A stretch of 64,000 nt of DNA. Source: Cylicocyclus nassatus. Its lineage: Eukaryota; Nematoda; Chromadorea; Rhabditida; Strongylidae. The position numbers were made by a program, and so were the translations under genes. Where the stretch lies: the NCBI GenBank assembly GCA_958299035.1, contig CATQJL010000001.1, positions 51,942,329 through 52,006,328 on the forward strand, in the 5' to 3' direction. A model generated the notes under the pieces. It worked only from the letters and a program-made list of their open reading frames with translations, made no database searches and was not told the origin of the DNA. Shown in pieces: positions 47,901 to 60,546 of the stretch (the first letter of the stretch is position 1; each line of letters opens with the position of its first letter).

Positions 47901-49370
47901 AAAGAAATCATGTCGCCTCTTTCCCCTTGTACGAAAATCACCGCCACTAACTGCTAGTTACTTACCCCACGCTCTGTATCCATCTCTATCTGTCTTTTCT
48001 CGAAAAAAGCTACATAGCTTCTGAATCCTGCTGCGTACTAACATGGTATCCTCTTGATTTGCGGCTTTCAAAACAAGTACGTTACCATCCACGATTCCTA
48101 AAAGTCTTGCAAATTTAAATCCGCACTTTTACAAAAGTAATACGCTTGAACAGTCAATTAGATATCTAATGACCCAATTTATAACCTTTTTTAATCCCTG
48201 CCTGTGTTCTCGCTAAATGACATACGCTATCAATTTTGGAAAAAATGCACCTGCTTTTCAATTTTGTGAACTCCAAGTATCTCAAATGTTCTAATGCAAT
48301 TTTCAGAGTGAGAACTTTGCTTTACCATTATGGTAGAAATTTAACCGTTCTATGACAGGTGCCATCATTATGACTCGCTTGAAATAATGATCACATTGAT
48401 TTACTTAATAAGCTCACAAATTTTATTCTATTTTCTTTCATACTGAAGGTTGAACAGCTCGCTACGCGTTGGCTCCCTATCGTCCGCGCTCTATGAACTT
48501 TATAGTCTATTTGATCAGAAATCCAAATTGACATAACATAATCAATGTTAAAGTTTGGGCCATATCGCGCGGCAGCTGTTACGTGTATGCATTCCCTCAT
48601 TTCTTTTGATGGCTAGCTTGCACAACCCAGTATGCTCTTGCCGATGTGAAGCGCCTCTAACGAAGTGGATGCGCCGCTTTATTCAAATTCTTCGCCCTAA
48701 TCCCAATGGGAACAGTTCGTAAGGTAAGTGTGGGAAAACGGATGCCCATATGCGCTAGGCGCCAGTTATTGGTTTCTACTGTATGAACCCACCCCACCAT
48801 CCCAGCAATCACAGGCGCTTGACGCTGCATTTGCGCCCGCCCCATGATGACATCCACCTTCTAAAGATTAGCGTTTTGATGTCTTCATGACAAAACAAAA
48901 TCGCACGTTTTAATGACATAGTTTGCAGAGAAAGTGCAGTCTAATAGACTTTTAAGCGATGGGAATAACCTGACAAGGCACCAGTGTATCTTTCCTTATA
49001 TTCGCTGATAGAGGACATTACATTTATGGGAGTAAGAAACTTTCTTCTAAGACTATTCTCAATTTTGTAGTTTTCACAATGCACGACGCATCTTACCGTC
49101 AGGACAGTTGATTTGTTACAAAGTCTCTTTCTTTTTGAAGTGGTTTTAGATGGACTTATTTGCCCACTGATATGCGCCCCCGATTTCTTAATATCATGTT
49201 GCAGTTTCCTTCTATTACTAAACAGTATTCTCTAGAGTAAGTTGACAGAACGATTTTGAAAATTTTGATCATCAAGGATGCGATGGTCTAGTGTAGCATA
49301 CTGCCGCTCTCTCTTGAAAAGGTAACCCGTCTGATTTGTTTGTGAGCCAACACCGAACTGTAAGCACAGC
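47901..49370. other. Intergenic, no gene recognised
   Basis: Includes a GC-richer stretch at 48640-48860 with CCCAATGGGAACAGTTCGTA. Its - strand frame of 66 codons resembles no family I can name and may be a dispersed repeat. Confidence 0.3.
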
Positions 49371-50252
49371 CGAGTAGATTTCCTGCTTAATATAGTGTTC
49401 CTGCAGACGCGACAACGCTGGGGCGTCAATAATTGCTTGCGGAGTTCCCGAGCTAGTGTTTTCCTGTGTTTTCTTTGCTTATTCTATGCTTTTTAGGCGA
49501 CTCGTCGCTGATAAAGAAGAAAAGGGTAAGTTAGAGAGTAGTTTCTGTTTTCTGAGAAGTTCTATCATCGCATATTCACAATATCCACATGGAAGCAGTT
49601 CGCGTCAGCTTCTTGTCTATTTTTTGTCATTTCATGTCTCTTTTTTCTTGTGAGGTACTTCTTTGAACGCTAGTGGGTTTTCACGATTGACTAATTGTCT
49701 TTATCACATGAAGTACTTGATTAAAATGCTATTTCTTGTGGATGAAAGCCGAAGTTGCTGCAAGACAAGCCAACTAGCGTTCAAAGAAACTCCTCACAAG
49801 AAGGAGGAGGTCTGAAAGAAGAAGTGACAGAAGAAAAGGAAGTGCTAGTTGGCTTGTTTTGCAGCAACTTCGGCTTTCATCCACAAGAAATAGCATTTTA
49901 ATCAAGTACTTCAGGTGATAAAGACAATTAGTCAATCGTGAAAACCCACTAGCGTTCAAAGAAGTACCTCACAAGAAGAAAGAGACATGAAATGACAAAA
50001 AATAGACAAGAAGCTGACGCGAACTGCTTCCATGTGGTTATCTGTGGATATGCGATGATAGAACTTCTCAGAAAACAGAAACTACTCTCTAACTTACCCT
50101 TTTCCTCTTTATCAGCAACGAATCAACTAAAAAGCATGAAGTAAGCAAAGAAAACACTAAAAAACACTAGCTCGGGAACTCGCAAGGCATTTATTGACGC
50201 CCCAGCGTTGTCGCGTCTGCAGGGACACTATATTAAGCAGGAAATCTACTCG
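49371..50252. repeat. 0.88-kb near-perfect palindrome (CGAGTAGATTTCCTGC family)
   Basis: The arms 49371-49780 and 49840-50252 match almost completely on opposite strands: CTGCAGACGCGACAACGCTG near 49402 meets CAGCGTTGTCGCGTCTGCAG near 50204. The loop is about 60-80 bases and purine-rich (AAGAAGGAGGAGG). No transposase. Part of the arm sequence (AACGCTAGT, CACATGAAGTACT) recurs in 52141-53001. Confidence 0.85.
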
Positions 50253-50254
50253 AA

Positions 50255-52140
50255 TGTATAGTGCTAAGATATTTCTGGTACAGGTCTTGCTCATAAAAGG
50301 CGTAGAATATGGTTTGCAACCTAAGAATCTGTTTATAGTAGGTTGTGTTTTCTCTAATGTTTTTGCACCAACCTGATCCTTTCATTCAGAACCATCGAAT
50401 TCTCAGCAGATTTCATGTTGATGAGAAACACTCGTGTTTTGTTACATGTAACATGATGTAAGATGGGCTGGGAATTAAGCAATGTAATTTGCCATTAAAA
50501 AATTTGGAAAATCCTTCTTGTTTTTCACATCTTGTGCCCTACACTTAGCTGCGCAACCATTTTTGCAAAGATTATGCTGCATGACTGATAATGCAGGAAA
50601 AAGATGAAAAGTGCAGACTTAAATTAGTTCTCAATTTAATTACGGCTTGGTATTTCTCTTGAGAGCGGTGATTGATGCGTGTTCAATATTCAACGAAGAG
50701 TGCAATATTTCCCAGGTAGAACTTCAATAAATAGCTCGTGCAAGTAATTATCTTAATTTTAACCTAGAAACTAGATACTATTGAAAAATTTCGGCAAAAA
50801 AGTTCTGCTTGCAGTTCCATAAACTTACAAAAAATTCAAGATACGGACCTAGTTTTGCGGTCCAAAACCGTGTGGACACGTTGACAAGCGATTTTTGAAA
50901 AAAATGGCACTTTTTATCCGTTCTTTAAAGCGGTTGAATGTTGTATGCCGATGATCTATGCTATGCAAAATCGTAACTTGAAACAATAGCCATAACTCGC
51001 TCTCAAGTTTCTTGACAGATATCCACACAGACAAACACACAAAGTCAAGTTAGAGACTTAGAAACTTAGAATGATGATTCAAGAATACGCATACTTTACA
51101 AATCTCCGCGTGTTATAGGCATAACACAGCGAGGGAATGCATTCTGTTATTAATCGCCAGTCACATATCAGAAAAAATTATCGATTTTCCCGAGTGCGCA
51201 ACTCATTTCATTACTATTCAGTAACATTGTGATGAATGAGCATAATGTGATTACAACCATGGTATGTAAGCGCAACAATGCTGCAGTTGTAAGTAAGACA
51301 TCCTCCCATTTTTAAGAGCTTGTCGAATAATGTCTCGGCCCCTGTTCGATGCATCACATAACCGCACACGACGCCGCATCCATTGTTTACTTTCTGACAG
51401 TGCATGTGACCTAGAGCAAAAAAATCAGCCAATTGCAAAAGGTAGTCACTTCCTACCGACATAGGTAGCTGCTGAGTTTAGGACGGATCGCTTTTCTAGG
51501 ATGCTGTTTCTCCATATGCTTTTAGGAGAGAGAATAGGGTTTCCCTACTTTCTCTTTGAGCATTGCTTGTTCTGGCTATGGCAGCGTTTCAAAAAATGTT
51601 ATTCAGATTACTGTGTGCCTAAATTATGAAGATTTTATGTTCGATAGAATTAACTTCAGTTTTCGCTTCTCTCTCGCAAAGCATCCAGCTTGTTTTCATG
51701 TAATGCAAAAATATATAACAAGCGAAAAATCTCTCAGAAGGTCTTAATGCAGTAAAAGCTTCAACGAACAGTCAACAATGAGTTCAAAAGTTTTTTACCA
51801 ACCGTGTTGAACTTTTGAAGACAGACTAACAAAGTAGCAGTCAAAGTAAGTTAAAGATGAGGTCTAACTTTTCTGTTTCATAGGCGTATGTTATGGAGTA
51901 CAATAACATACTAAATGAACTTAATCAAAATCTCTTTGTTCCAATATACAATTCCAATTCTCATAGCTTTATCAATTTGAACAAAAAAATGGCAGCTGAT
52001 TGAATCTTACCAGCCTTTACGGAATTTTTTCGCATGCATTCTGGAATGCATATATAGCATCCTGGTCACATATTATTGTCGGCGATCTAACAGACAAGTG
52101 TCTTATGGGCGAAACTTGATAACTCAGCTTTTCAAAATTG
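50255..52140. other. Intergenic, no gene seen
   Basis: AT-rich. A Cys/His-rich - strand frame at 51214-51462 has no motif I recognise. Confidence 0.35.
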
Positions 52141-53001
52141 TACAGTCAAGCAGATTTTCCAAGTTATACAGTGCGCCAACAGAAGCGGCAGCACTTGCGC
52201 ATGAACAACTGCTGCAGAGCAAAAAGCTACACCTAGTTCCAATTTTTTTGCTAATTCTTCATTTTCAAGTAGCCTCAATTGACTAGGAGTAGAAGATAGG
52301 TTAGATAGCGTTAATGTTTTGCAAAGTCATATCGTTTCAACTCATATGTAGTTACTGCGTCGCTGCTACTAGTAGGTATCCTATGCGCCCCAGAAAAGTT
52401 CCAATGTGAACCAGCGTGCGTACGTAGTGCGACGTTGCATTTCGCTCTTTTTGACACGTTTTTCCTGAAATTTCAACGGAACTACCCGAGGTTAAACGTT
52501 CAAAAGAGCGAAAGGGAGCGAGATGACGTGGTACCTGTGGGAATCTTGCCGGGGGAACAAACGATACATTGTCTGGGACGTAACCCTTTCTTTCATTTCT
52601 TTTCTATAAAAAGCGTTCTTTACAACGCTAGTAGGTTTTTCATCCTATTTGACGTTCCCTTACCACATGAAGTACTGATGTGAGACAATGTTACTTTCAC
52701 GTGAGGAAAGTTGGTGAGCATTTTGGCTTTGAAGAAATCGTTAGCGTGGTAAGAAACGATTTTGATAGAAAAGAAATGAAGGAACTGTTATGTCGTAAAC
52801 ACTTAATGAAATGTATTTTCCTACACCTGAGTTCAAGCAACGACATGACCTGTTTAAAATGACGAATACTGCTTTTTAATTACCTTCTACTCCTAGTCGA
52901 TTGGGGCAACCTGAAAAATGAAGTACGAGCGAAGAAAATACTGAAATTACCTACATGTGCTGAAGTCGCACTATATTAACCGAGAAATCTACTCGATTGT
53001 A
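52141..53001. repeat. 0.86-kb fold-back element, third member of the GAGTAGATTT family
   Basis: Left end TACAGTCAAGCAGATTTTCC, right end GAGAAATCTACTCGATTGTA. Inner arms pair through TTGACTAGGAGTAGAAGATA near 52279 and CTTCTACTCCTAGTCGATTG near 52886. More decayed than 49371-50252. Confidence 0.65.
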
Positions 53002-53624
53002 GACGGAAATACCCGCTTCGCAACGCTGATCCCAAATCCATATTCGAAATGTGCAGGACGATTCCCTCGGAAAAGTTTTAAAGGCCTGTGCCAAATTTTT
53101 TATGTTTAAAACAATCACATCCACAAATGCATGCATCGTCGAATCGTAAGATTGACGTTGTAATATACGCATTGGTCCGGAACCACAACGATATGATGCA
53201 TTCTGCGTGTTTTTACTCCCATATCAGATTTTCTCTTGCCACCTTTGAAGTAGACTTTATAACTTCTTCATGATGGTCGTTTTGCAGATTTTGAGCATAC
53301 ATCTGAAAAAAGTGTTCCTAAACGAGCAAATCGTATAAAACTTGTGTTAGAAGGCTGGAGTCTTCAGAATTACTTCTCTATTCATGCAGCGCTTAACAAT
53401 TTGTTTTGTCGAATATATCGAACACTTAATCTGCTGCATTCCACAATCTTTGCAAAGTTAATCAAGGCAAGTTTCGCATAAGCAAGTAGAAGCCTGAACA
53501 AAAAGGGATGACCGTCGCGGATAGCGAACACTGTTGTCAAGCACTCATTATTGCCCTAACGCGTGAACAGCACGCAATGAAAACTGATAATCGTCTGCGC
53601 GCAGCCTTCGCGTACGCTTAGCTT
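53002..53624. other. Intergenic with a short coding-like frame
   Basis: At about 53506-53619 the + strand reads MTVADSEHCCQALIIALTRE and on to a TAG just before the MITE at 53625. It is protein-like, but no splice site links it to the frames after the MITE. Confidence 0.25.
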
Positions 53625-53984
53625 TGAAGGCAGCGTCCAGCAAATCTGGACCTGTGGGAATTTTACGTGGATAATTTCAAGGTCCTAACTAAGCCTCTGC
53701 CCGACCAGCAGCTTAGGTCGTGCTGAGATAATTTTCTCGAAACTGGACCTCAAGATTCGTATTTCGCATGAATTCATGGCGCAACCTGTGTGTCGTCCTG
53801 CGAAACTGATGGGTTGCGCATGAATCCATGCGAAATGCGATCTTGGAGTTCAGTTTCAAGGGGAGTATTTCAGCCGTTAGAGCACTAACTGAGCTGCCGG
53901 TTAGGCAGTGGCTTAGTTAGGGTCCCAAAATTACTACCCACGTGAGATCCTATATGTCCAGATTTGCCTGAACGCTGCCTTCAA
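53625..53984. repeat. 0.36-kb MITE (TGAAGGCAGCG ends)
   Basis: TGAAGGCAGCGTCCAGCAAA at the left is mirrored by TTTGCCTGAACGCTGCCTTCA at the right. Inner arms pair through GACCTCAAGATTCGTATTTC and its inverse, centred near 53800. It separates two coding-like patches. Confidence 0.7.
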
Positions 53985-54333
53985 TAAGCACCCACCTTCG
54001 TCCAGAATTATTTTCAAAAGAGAAATCCAAACCAGCACAGCTCTTAAGATGCTTTTGCGCTTCTGCTCTTTGTGAAAGTATCGTGGCTGGTTTCTCCAAA
54101 ATAAGACTTAAAAACGAATATATGGGACTGTATCCCAACACAACAACAAACAGGTTGCATGCAAACTTATCGAAAGTCATTGCAACTTTTGAGGCAATTG
54201 ATGCACTTAATCTAAAAATTGTGCGCTTGCCTGAGTCAACCGATGTGCTGATTTCGAAAACACCTCGAAGCGAAAATCGCGAAAACGAGAATTTTCAAAA
54301 AGTATTTGAAATTGATTGAACGGAATAGTTTAG

Positions 54334-54615
54334 AACAAGATCGAAAACGCGGAGTTCTCCTTATACCCACGGCACCCTTCTAACCATAACATTGCGGCAT
54401 TCAACCCCAGCTATAAGAGCGATCTCGAACTTCTCCGAGCTCGAGCGGATTGGCTTGCACGATCGATTTGGGTGAACATTGGCGGCGAAAGCTGTTGCAT
54501 GCAAGGACTTGTTGTGATGCCTAATTCGGGTAGGGAGGAGGCAGGAGGTGTACACATTCCAGACACATCAAAGCTCCACGAGCCGCTGCTTTCATTAGAA
54601 AATGCCTTAGTTCAG
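54334..54615 (+). CDS. Candidate internal exon, unknown protein
   Basis: Exactly 94 open codons lie between an acceptor-like AGTTTAG and a donor-like GTTCAG|GTGATG. The frame reads NPSYKSDLELLRARADWLAR, then SIWVNIGGESCCMQGLVVMP and SKLHEPLLSLENALVQ. GC content is well above the flanks. Another protein-like + frame (ALCESIVAGFSKIRLKNEYM, about 54047-54319) stops just upstream, but only about 30 bases separate them, too short for an ordinary intron. If the exon is not spliced at 54615 it ends three codons later at TAA. No family is recognised. Confidence 0.3.
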
Positions 54616-54630
54616 GTGATGATGTAATGC

Positions 54631-57404
54631 TATAATCTGATACAAATGTTTATACAAGGCCTCTACTACTAATGTTTTGCGCATCTAACAGGATACACGA
54701 AAAATTCTGCCATGACAGCCAGTCAAACGTAAGATCCACATAATTTGCTATTCAGAGCATTTCTTGGCTTTCAAAATATTTCATTACCACTTCCGTACAA
54801 ATCTCCAGTCGGGATGTGTTGCACCTTCAAATAAAACGCACACCCGTTCTTTGGGTCAAATATTTGGGTGATCGGAGAGTAATGGGATACTTATAACAGC
54901 AGCCTCCTCGAGAGCGAGAACTAGACATGCTCCACCTTGACAAAAGTTGGAACACATCATTCTCGTTCAATAGAAACCTAAATATCTCGAGTCATTTGTA
55001 ACTTAACATGCATAATGCACACTTTATGCGCTAATGAAGGACCTGCTAATTTTCAGTATCTTCTCCTTGTTTTCTTCTTTTGATTTGATTGGTATATGAT
55101 TGGTATCAGGTGGTAGTACAAACTTACAGTTCGTTATGCTTGAAAAGAATCCGCTGAGAAGTTACTGATAAGGTGACTTCGATTGCCACGCCCAGTGTGC
55201 AGACCCATATATTAAGTCACAAATGACTTGAGGATGAGTTCCTTCACATTTGTGCTGACTTTTAAATTTACTGGGAAGCGAAAACTATCATTTCAAGCAA
55301 TTATGAAGTTTGAAGAGTATTTGGCAGTAAAACGCTTGAGTTTATCGAAAGTATCAGTGCATCAAAGAGTGAGAGTACAGTCATCGATATCATAACAGTA
55401 TGATGATATCAGTTCTTCGAGCAGAGACAAATTCTGCACTTTTAAGGAAGACTTTTTATATAACGAAATGCAGCGCTTCTCCATCCATTGAAGACAGTTC
55501 ATGACTGAATGAAAGAGAAGAAGGAGCTCGGAGAGTGCACGAGGAGAGAGAAATGTCTCAGAAAATACAGACCAAAACGTAGTTTCTGGGTTTTAATCGC
55601 AACGATTTCGATATCTTTTTCGAAGATGGAAAGAATGGCATGTTTTACAAATCGTTTAGAAGGAGCATGGAGAGCTCTTTGGCATGACATCTTCATAACA
55701 CAGCAGCTTCACTCTACAGAGTGCAAAAAATTGTCTATGGTTTATAAAAGAGGAGAAGCATTTTGTTTCCGGAATACAAGGGCACTTACAGAAGTAACAT
55801 TCGCGCTGCTGTTTAATCATTCTTTAGTTAATTGAATAAAACTCTTGAACCGTAAAGAGATTTAGTTGTTCTATATTTTCCGATCTCCCAGATGCATTCT
55901 CATTCATTGTGCGGAATGTCTGGAGGCGGAGTCCTCGCATATACCCAATTTCTCCATCCTTAGCTTTTAGTTCATCTGGGCCTATCTGTTACGTTGAATT
56001 TGGAGTTTAAAATTTACTTTGAAAGGCGCGGACTGGCAAAAACAGGCATTCCTAAAGCTCCTTACTTCGAATTTGAGTGGAACACCCTTCGTGTTGAAAA
56101 CACAGAGTTGCTGTAGGATCCTACAAGCTTAACCGTGGCCCCCTTTTACTTTACCGCTCAAGAAGAAACTACAAACTAGTGGAATAATAAGGAGAAGCTG
56201 TCTCACTAACTAACGATAAGATCAGGGCTCGGCACAAGGGGTGGCTTTTTCAATTTTCCAGAAACGAAGTCCCTGTAGACTTCGGCGCAAAAATACGACA
56301 TCAACTTTGAAGCGACCATGAATGGATCAAAACGAAGAATGAAAATTAATAGAATAAAACATAAAAGCAACATCGAACAGATGAAAAAAACTAAAGGTGT
56401 TCGTGTTCTTAAATTGGCGGCATGCTGTGTCCGGCGCGCATCCCTGCGCGCTTGGAACACGCGGCCGTACAAAATATTTGGAGGGCTGTAACTAGGCGAG
56501 GAAGAGGAAGTTTAGGGAGCTTTAAAAAACTGAGTTGTGGGGACTTTGATTAGAACAAGGTTATGTTGAAAACATATGAGAAAATTATGTGAAGGAAGGA
56601 AAATATATGACTTTTTCTTCTCACAGCCACTTCGAGTGGCTGTCTAAGTGGCTGGAAAGCCACCTAACTTCGAAAAAAGTTTGCCACGCCTTCAGTTCAC
56701 ATAGTTTTTTTTCATAATTTTTTACATCTAGTCCTAATTCCCTATTGCCCATCTACACAGCAATTTTGGTGTCATTTCATTTTCTCTTCTCTGTAAACAA
56801 GTCTTTTATTTATTTCGGGGCAGGTCTGGATTGGCGCGCTTTACAGGCGAACATGTTGAAGCAGGAAATTTTTGGTATTTGCAGATCAATAAGGCAAAAA
56901 TGACAATTTACGTCTTCTAAAAGATGGCGACATAAAGGCGATCATGTGGAGAGGAGGGGGGGGGGGGGGGGGCTGGGGTTCCCGCTTTAACGATATCTCC
57001 TTTGCTTTATATTCCCAAACGATATCCAGCTTGCTCCGCATGCCACCTGTGAAGAGCCCTGGCTAAGATCCCAATCTTGAGTAGCTTTCTAGCTTTCAGT
57101 CTATTTGTGACATCCTATCAAAAGCATCTTTTTTAGATATTGAGATCCCGCACTTTACCCAGAAAGTCCCTTTTATGCTTTAGAAGCATAGTTTTGTATC
57201 AAAAAACGAAAGCTGTTCATGAGTTGGTTTAGAACTTACGGTTAGAGCTGTTGAATCAAGCGCTGAACCAAGCCAGACACGATACTGATCGCACATCTAG
57301 ACTTGATTTTCAGTCGAAAAGGGAATGTTCTCGCTGTGAAAGACTTCTTAACCACAAGTTTTTTTCCTAACTTAGTGCAACCGGGGAAAAATTCACCTAG
57401 AAAT
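54631..57404. other. Intergenic, no gene recognised
   Basis: AT-rich, with a poly-G run near 56955 and a small hairpin at about 56633-56665. A - strand frame at 56206-56472 has a hydrophobic segment, but its first 20 codons overlap a short dispersed repeat also seen near 25815 (CCAAGCGCGC...GCGCGCC.GACACAGCATG). Confidence 0.35.
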
Positions 57405-57406
57405 TA

Positions 57407-58241
57407 GGTTGTTGCAAAAATAATGTCCGTTTTGAAAAGTTCAATTTTGAAAGACTATAACTTTCTCCAATCTCCATATTTTTGAATGCAATCAAAACCG
57501 TATAAAGCAGTAAACCTTTCTTAACCTGACGCGCTCCTGCATTTACTGATATCAGAACGGGAAGAAAATCATGCGTTAAAAAACCGAAAGTTTTCCTTTT
57601 GAAGACCTCGTCTTTAGGAGATTACAATTTGCTTCAAGTTTTCTTCCTCTGGCTGCTAATAGGCTTATTTTGTAGATGCAAGCCAGTAGTGTACGTCGGC
57701 TTAGAAAAGAATACGACGAATTAGTCTTACGAAAAAAAAGACAAAAATTCAGAATTTTTCACTTTTTCAGCCTACTTGTGGTAGGCTGGGTTCATACTGA
57801 GCCGCACAAACCGGCACAGTTCCAGCTTCAAGCACAGTTCGAGCGGCAGTGCGGGAACTGTGCCGCTTTGTGCGGCTCAGTATGAACGCAGCCGTAGGCC
57901 AAAAGGTCCCAAACTACGAAATTTTGGAACTTTTCATGCACTGAATAGCTGAGTTTTTCTGCAAAAGTTGTAAGATGTCCGACCTCGAGCTACAGAAATG
58001 AGCGAAGCTTCGGCCATTGCCCTAACTGAAAAACTTTAGACCCGCATATATCAGCAGCGAGTATCTATTGTATTTTGGGAGTTTCGTCAATTTCTCGGTC
58101 CAAATATTTTCGAAAAATCCACTTGAACATGCTATAGGTAAACAACGTTCAACCAATACAGTAGCTATGTTTTCAAAAGAATTCGTTCATTTGCGCCTGA
58201 ATTGTGTCCAAGGGAAACGGACATTATTTTTCGCGACAGTC
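57407..58241. repeat. 0.83-kb mariner-type MITE with a nested hairpin
   Basis: GGTTGTTGCAAAAATAATGT and ACATTATTTTTCGCGACAGTC are inverted ends, with TA on both sides (57405-57406, 58242-58243). A second small element sits inside at 57781-57897. No transposase. Confidence 0.75.
57781..57897. repeat. 117-base GC-rich hairpin MITE
   Basis: TTCATACTGAGCCGCACAAA is followed by CGGCACAGTTCC and mirrored by GGAACTGTGCCG, TTTGTGCGGCTCAGTATGAA. The arms are about 45 bases with almost no mismatch. It looks like a pre-miRNA-sized fold but has the end style of a tiny transposon. Confidence 0.7.
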
Positions 58242-58618
58242 TAATACATTGAATCGCCTTCTGGTGTTTTATTGCATCACTGTTGCATCACAGTTTGCTG
58301 TTGTTGTTGGTCTAAACTACAAATATACTAATCAATGACCGTTATTGCTTTCCATAGTCGGCGTCTACGTTTACGGGCAATGACAACCTTACAACTCAAA
58401 GCTGCAGTCGCTTGGGAAAATAGAATTGTAATTACGTTTCGAGTCACGTAACATGTTCGCTAAATGTCGACATTCATGCATGTAGAGAAGAAAGTAAATA
58501 TTAGGTTGGCTAATAAATAAGTTCGGTCGTTTTTGTAGCTCTTACAAATGCTGCAAACAAATTTTTGTCCAACGTTTGGTATCTCTGGAAAGAGCACTTC
58601 AATGGGTATTGGAGTGTA

Positions 58619-60171
58619 CAGTGCTGGCCATAGCTATAAAACCACCCTAAAAATCACTGTAATTTGCTCTCTTTTGTTCAAAATTGTCTGAAAAGCCACT
58701 ATTCTGTGTGCAAACTAACGTCATATCATTGACCAGGACGGCTCTCAATTTCATTGGTTTTGGCAGGAGAAAAATTGAAAAATTTGAAAAAAGGGGTTTC
58801 CAAGGCTGGCCACAGCTATAAAGCCACCTCTCATTTCCAATCAGTACTACGTTTTTTAAACCTGAAATTTTTTGTGCATATACAACATCAAAATATAAAA
58901 CGTTTATCACACTTGGAAGCAGTCGCCTTTTTAAAAAGAAGATTCATCCTGCATTTTTTGCTTCAAAATGTATAAAAAGTTATGATGTTTGGAAAAACTG
59001 CCTTTTTACCAAATTCTCAAGCATCTGTTTGACTCGGATGAAGGTCCTAGGCTTCGCCGAGCCTTTGCAATGAATATGGTGAAAAGCGTAGGAGTCAACA
59101 TGGCGTAGTCGCTGATACTGATAAACGAGCCTCAACTTCACCTCCAGGTAGACGAGTTTTCAAACCGCAGAAATTGAGTTCTAATGCCCGAAAAGCTCTG
59201 CCACGTGCTCATCAGCACGTCGTTTGTACAGCGATAGACTCGTGCGCATAGCTTGAACGTCATCGCAACTCTCAGGAATCTGGTTCCGACATGGACGCCT
59301 TTTTTCCAAAAATGAGTGGTGCTCTCTGTCTGGTCATGGCACGCTCTGACCTCTCGATCGAGCGGAAAAGCGCTCAAAACTTCAAAATTCTGGTATTCCT
59401 GACAGTTTTGTAAGATTTGACTTGAAGAGGAGTTCAAAGCAGTAAATTTGAAGTCATGTGAGATACACTGCGCACAGCCGGACTGCAGACAAAGCGTTTT
59501 GAGTTCAGTGCTGCAAGTACGTCTTTGTAAAAAGCCTGACAGCTTCTGCATGAGTACGTCACCATGCAAACAAGGTGTCAACTTTCAACCGAAAATTTTC
59601 GCGGGTCAGAAATCGAGTTTTGCGTCTCAGAAGCGTGCTTACACCTCGGTAAGATGAGGCTCGTTTATCAGTATCAGCGACTACGCCATGTTGATTCCTA
59701 CGCTTTTCACCATTCTCATTGCAAAGGCTCGGCGAAGCCTAGAACCTTCATTCGAGTCGAACAAATGCTTGAGAATTCGGTGAAAAGGCAGTTTTTTTAA
59801 GCATTATAACTTTTTATACATTTTGAAGCAAAAAATGCAAAATGAATCTCCTTTTTGACAAGGCGACTGCTTCCAAGCGTAACAAATGTTTCATATTTTG
59901 ATGTTGTATATGTACAAAAAATTTCAAGTTCAAAAAACGTAGTACTGATTGGAAATGAGAGGTGGCTTTATAGCTGTGACCAGCCTTGGAAACCCCTTTT
60001 TTTTGAATTTCTCAGTTTTTCTCTGGCCAAAACCTATGAAATTGGGAGCCGTCCTGGTCAATGATAAGACGTTTATTTGCACAGAGAATAGTGGTTTTTT
60101 AGACAATTTCGAACAAGAAAGAGCAAATTGCAGTGACTTTTAGGATGGCTTTATAGCTATGGCCAGCACTG
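58619..60171. mobile_element. Nested 1.55-kb Tc1-type fold-back (CAGTGCTGGCC ends)
   Basis: CAGTGCTGGCCATAGCTATA is mirrored by TATAGCTATGGCCAGCACTG, with TA at 58617-58618 and 60172-60173. Arms of about 520 bases pair closely (GTCGCTGATACTGATAAACG near 59109 against its inverse near 59662). The loop (about 59140-59650) carries a - strand frame of 147 codons without a DDE motif; a + reading there (KLSSNARKAL) faintly recalls Tc1 transposase, too weak to claim. Confidence 0.85.
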
Positions 60172-60546
60172 TATACTCTGTTTGAGTAAAACTCCAACGA
60201 AAAAAATCCGCGAAGAATTGAGAAACCCCAATTTTGTCACAATGCGCAAATATAGTATGAGAAAATTCGGTTTTCTTGGTGAAACATTTTCAAAGTGGCA
60301 ATTTTTTTGTTATTCACTAGATAGGGAAAACTTTTCTGTGTCCAAATATCAAATTGCTTTTCTTTACATCCATTACAGCATGAAGACGAAGCTTAGGAAG
60401 TTAAAGACTTGAGATTTTGGAAATTTCGCCATGTTGAAGCATAACTGTCTTTGTTATTGATAGAAAATCCTGTTTATTTGATATGTGATGGAGGAAGTTT
60501 TGACCTACTTTCCACTTTCGACTTTCCAAAGAATATATAGAGAATA

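Noticed and set aside
56206..56472. 88-codon - strand frame with a hydrophobic segment
   Set aside because: Its first part is a short dispersed repeat also present near 25815; no conserved motif.
59138..59581. 147-codon - strand frame in the loop of a fold-back element
   Set aside because: No transposase or other motif. Lies wholly within a non-autonomous element.
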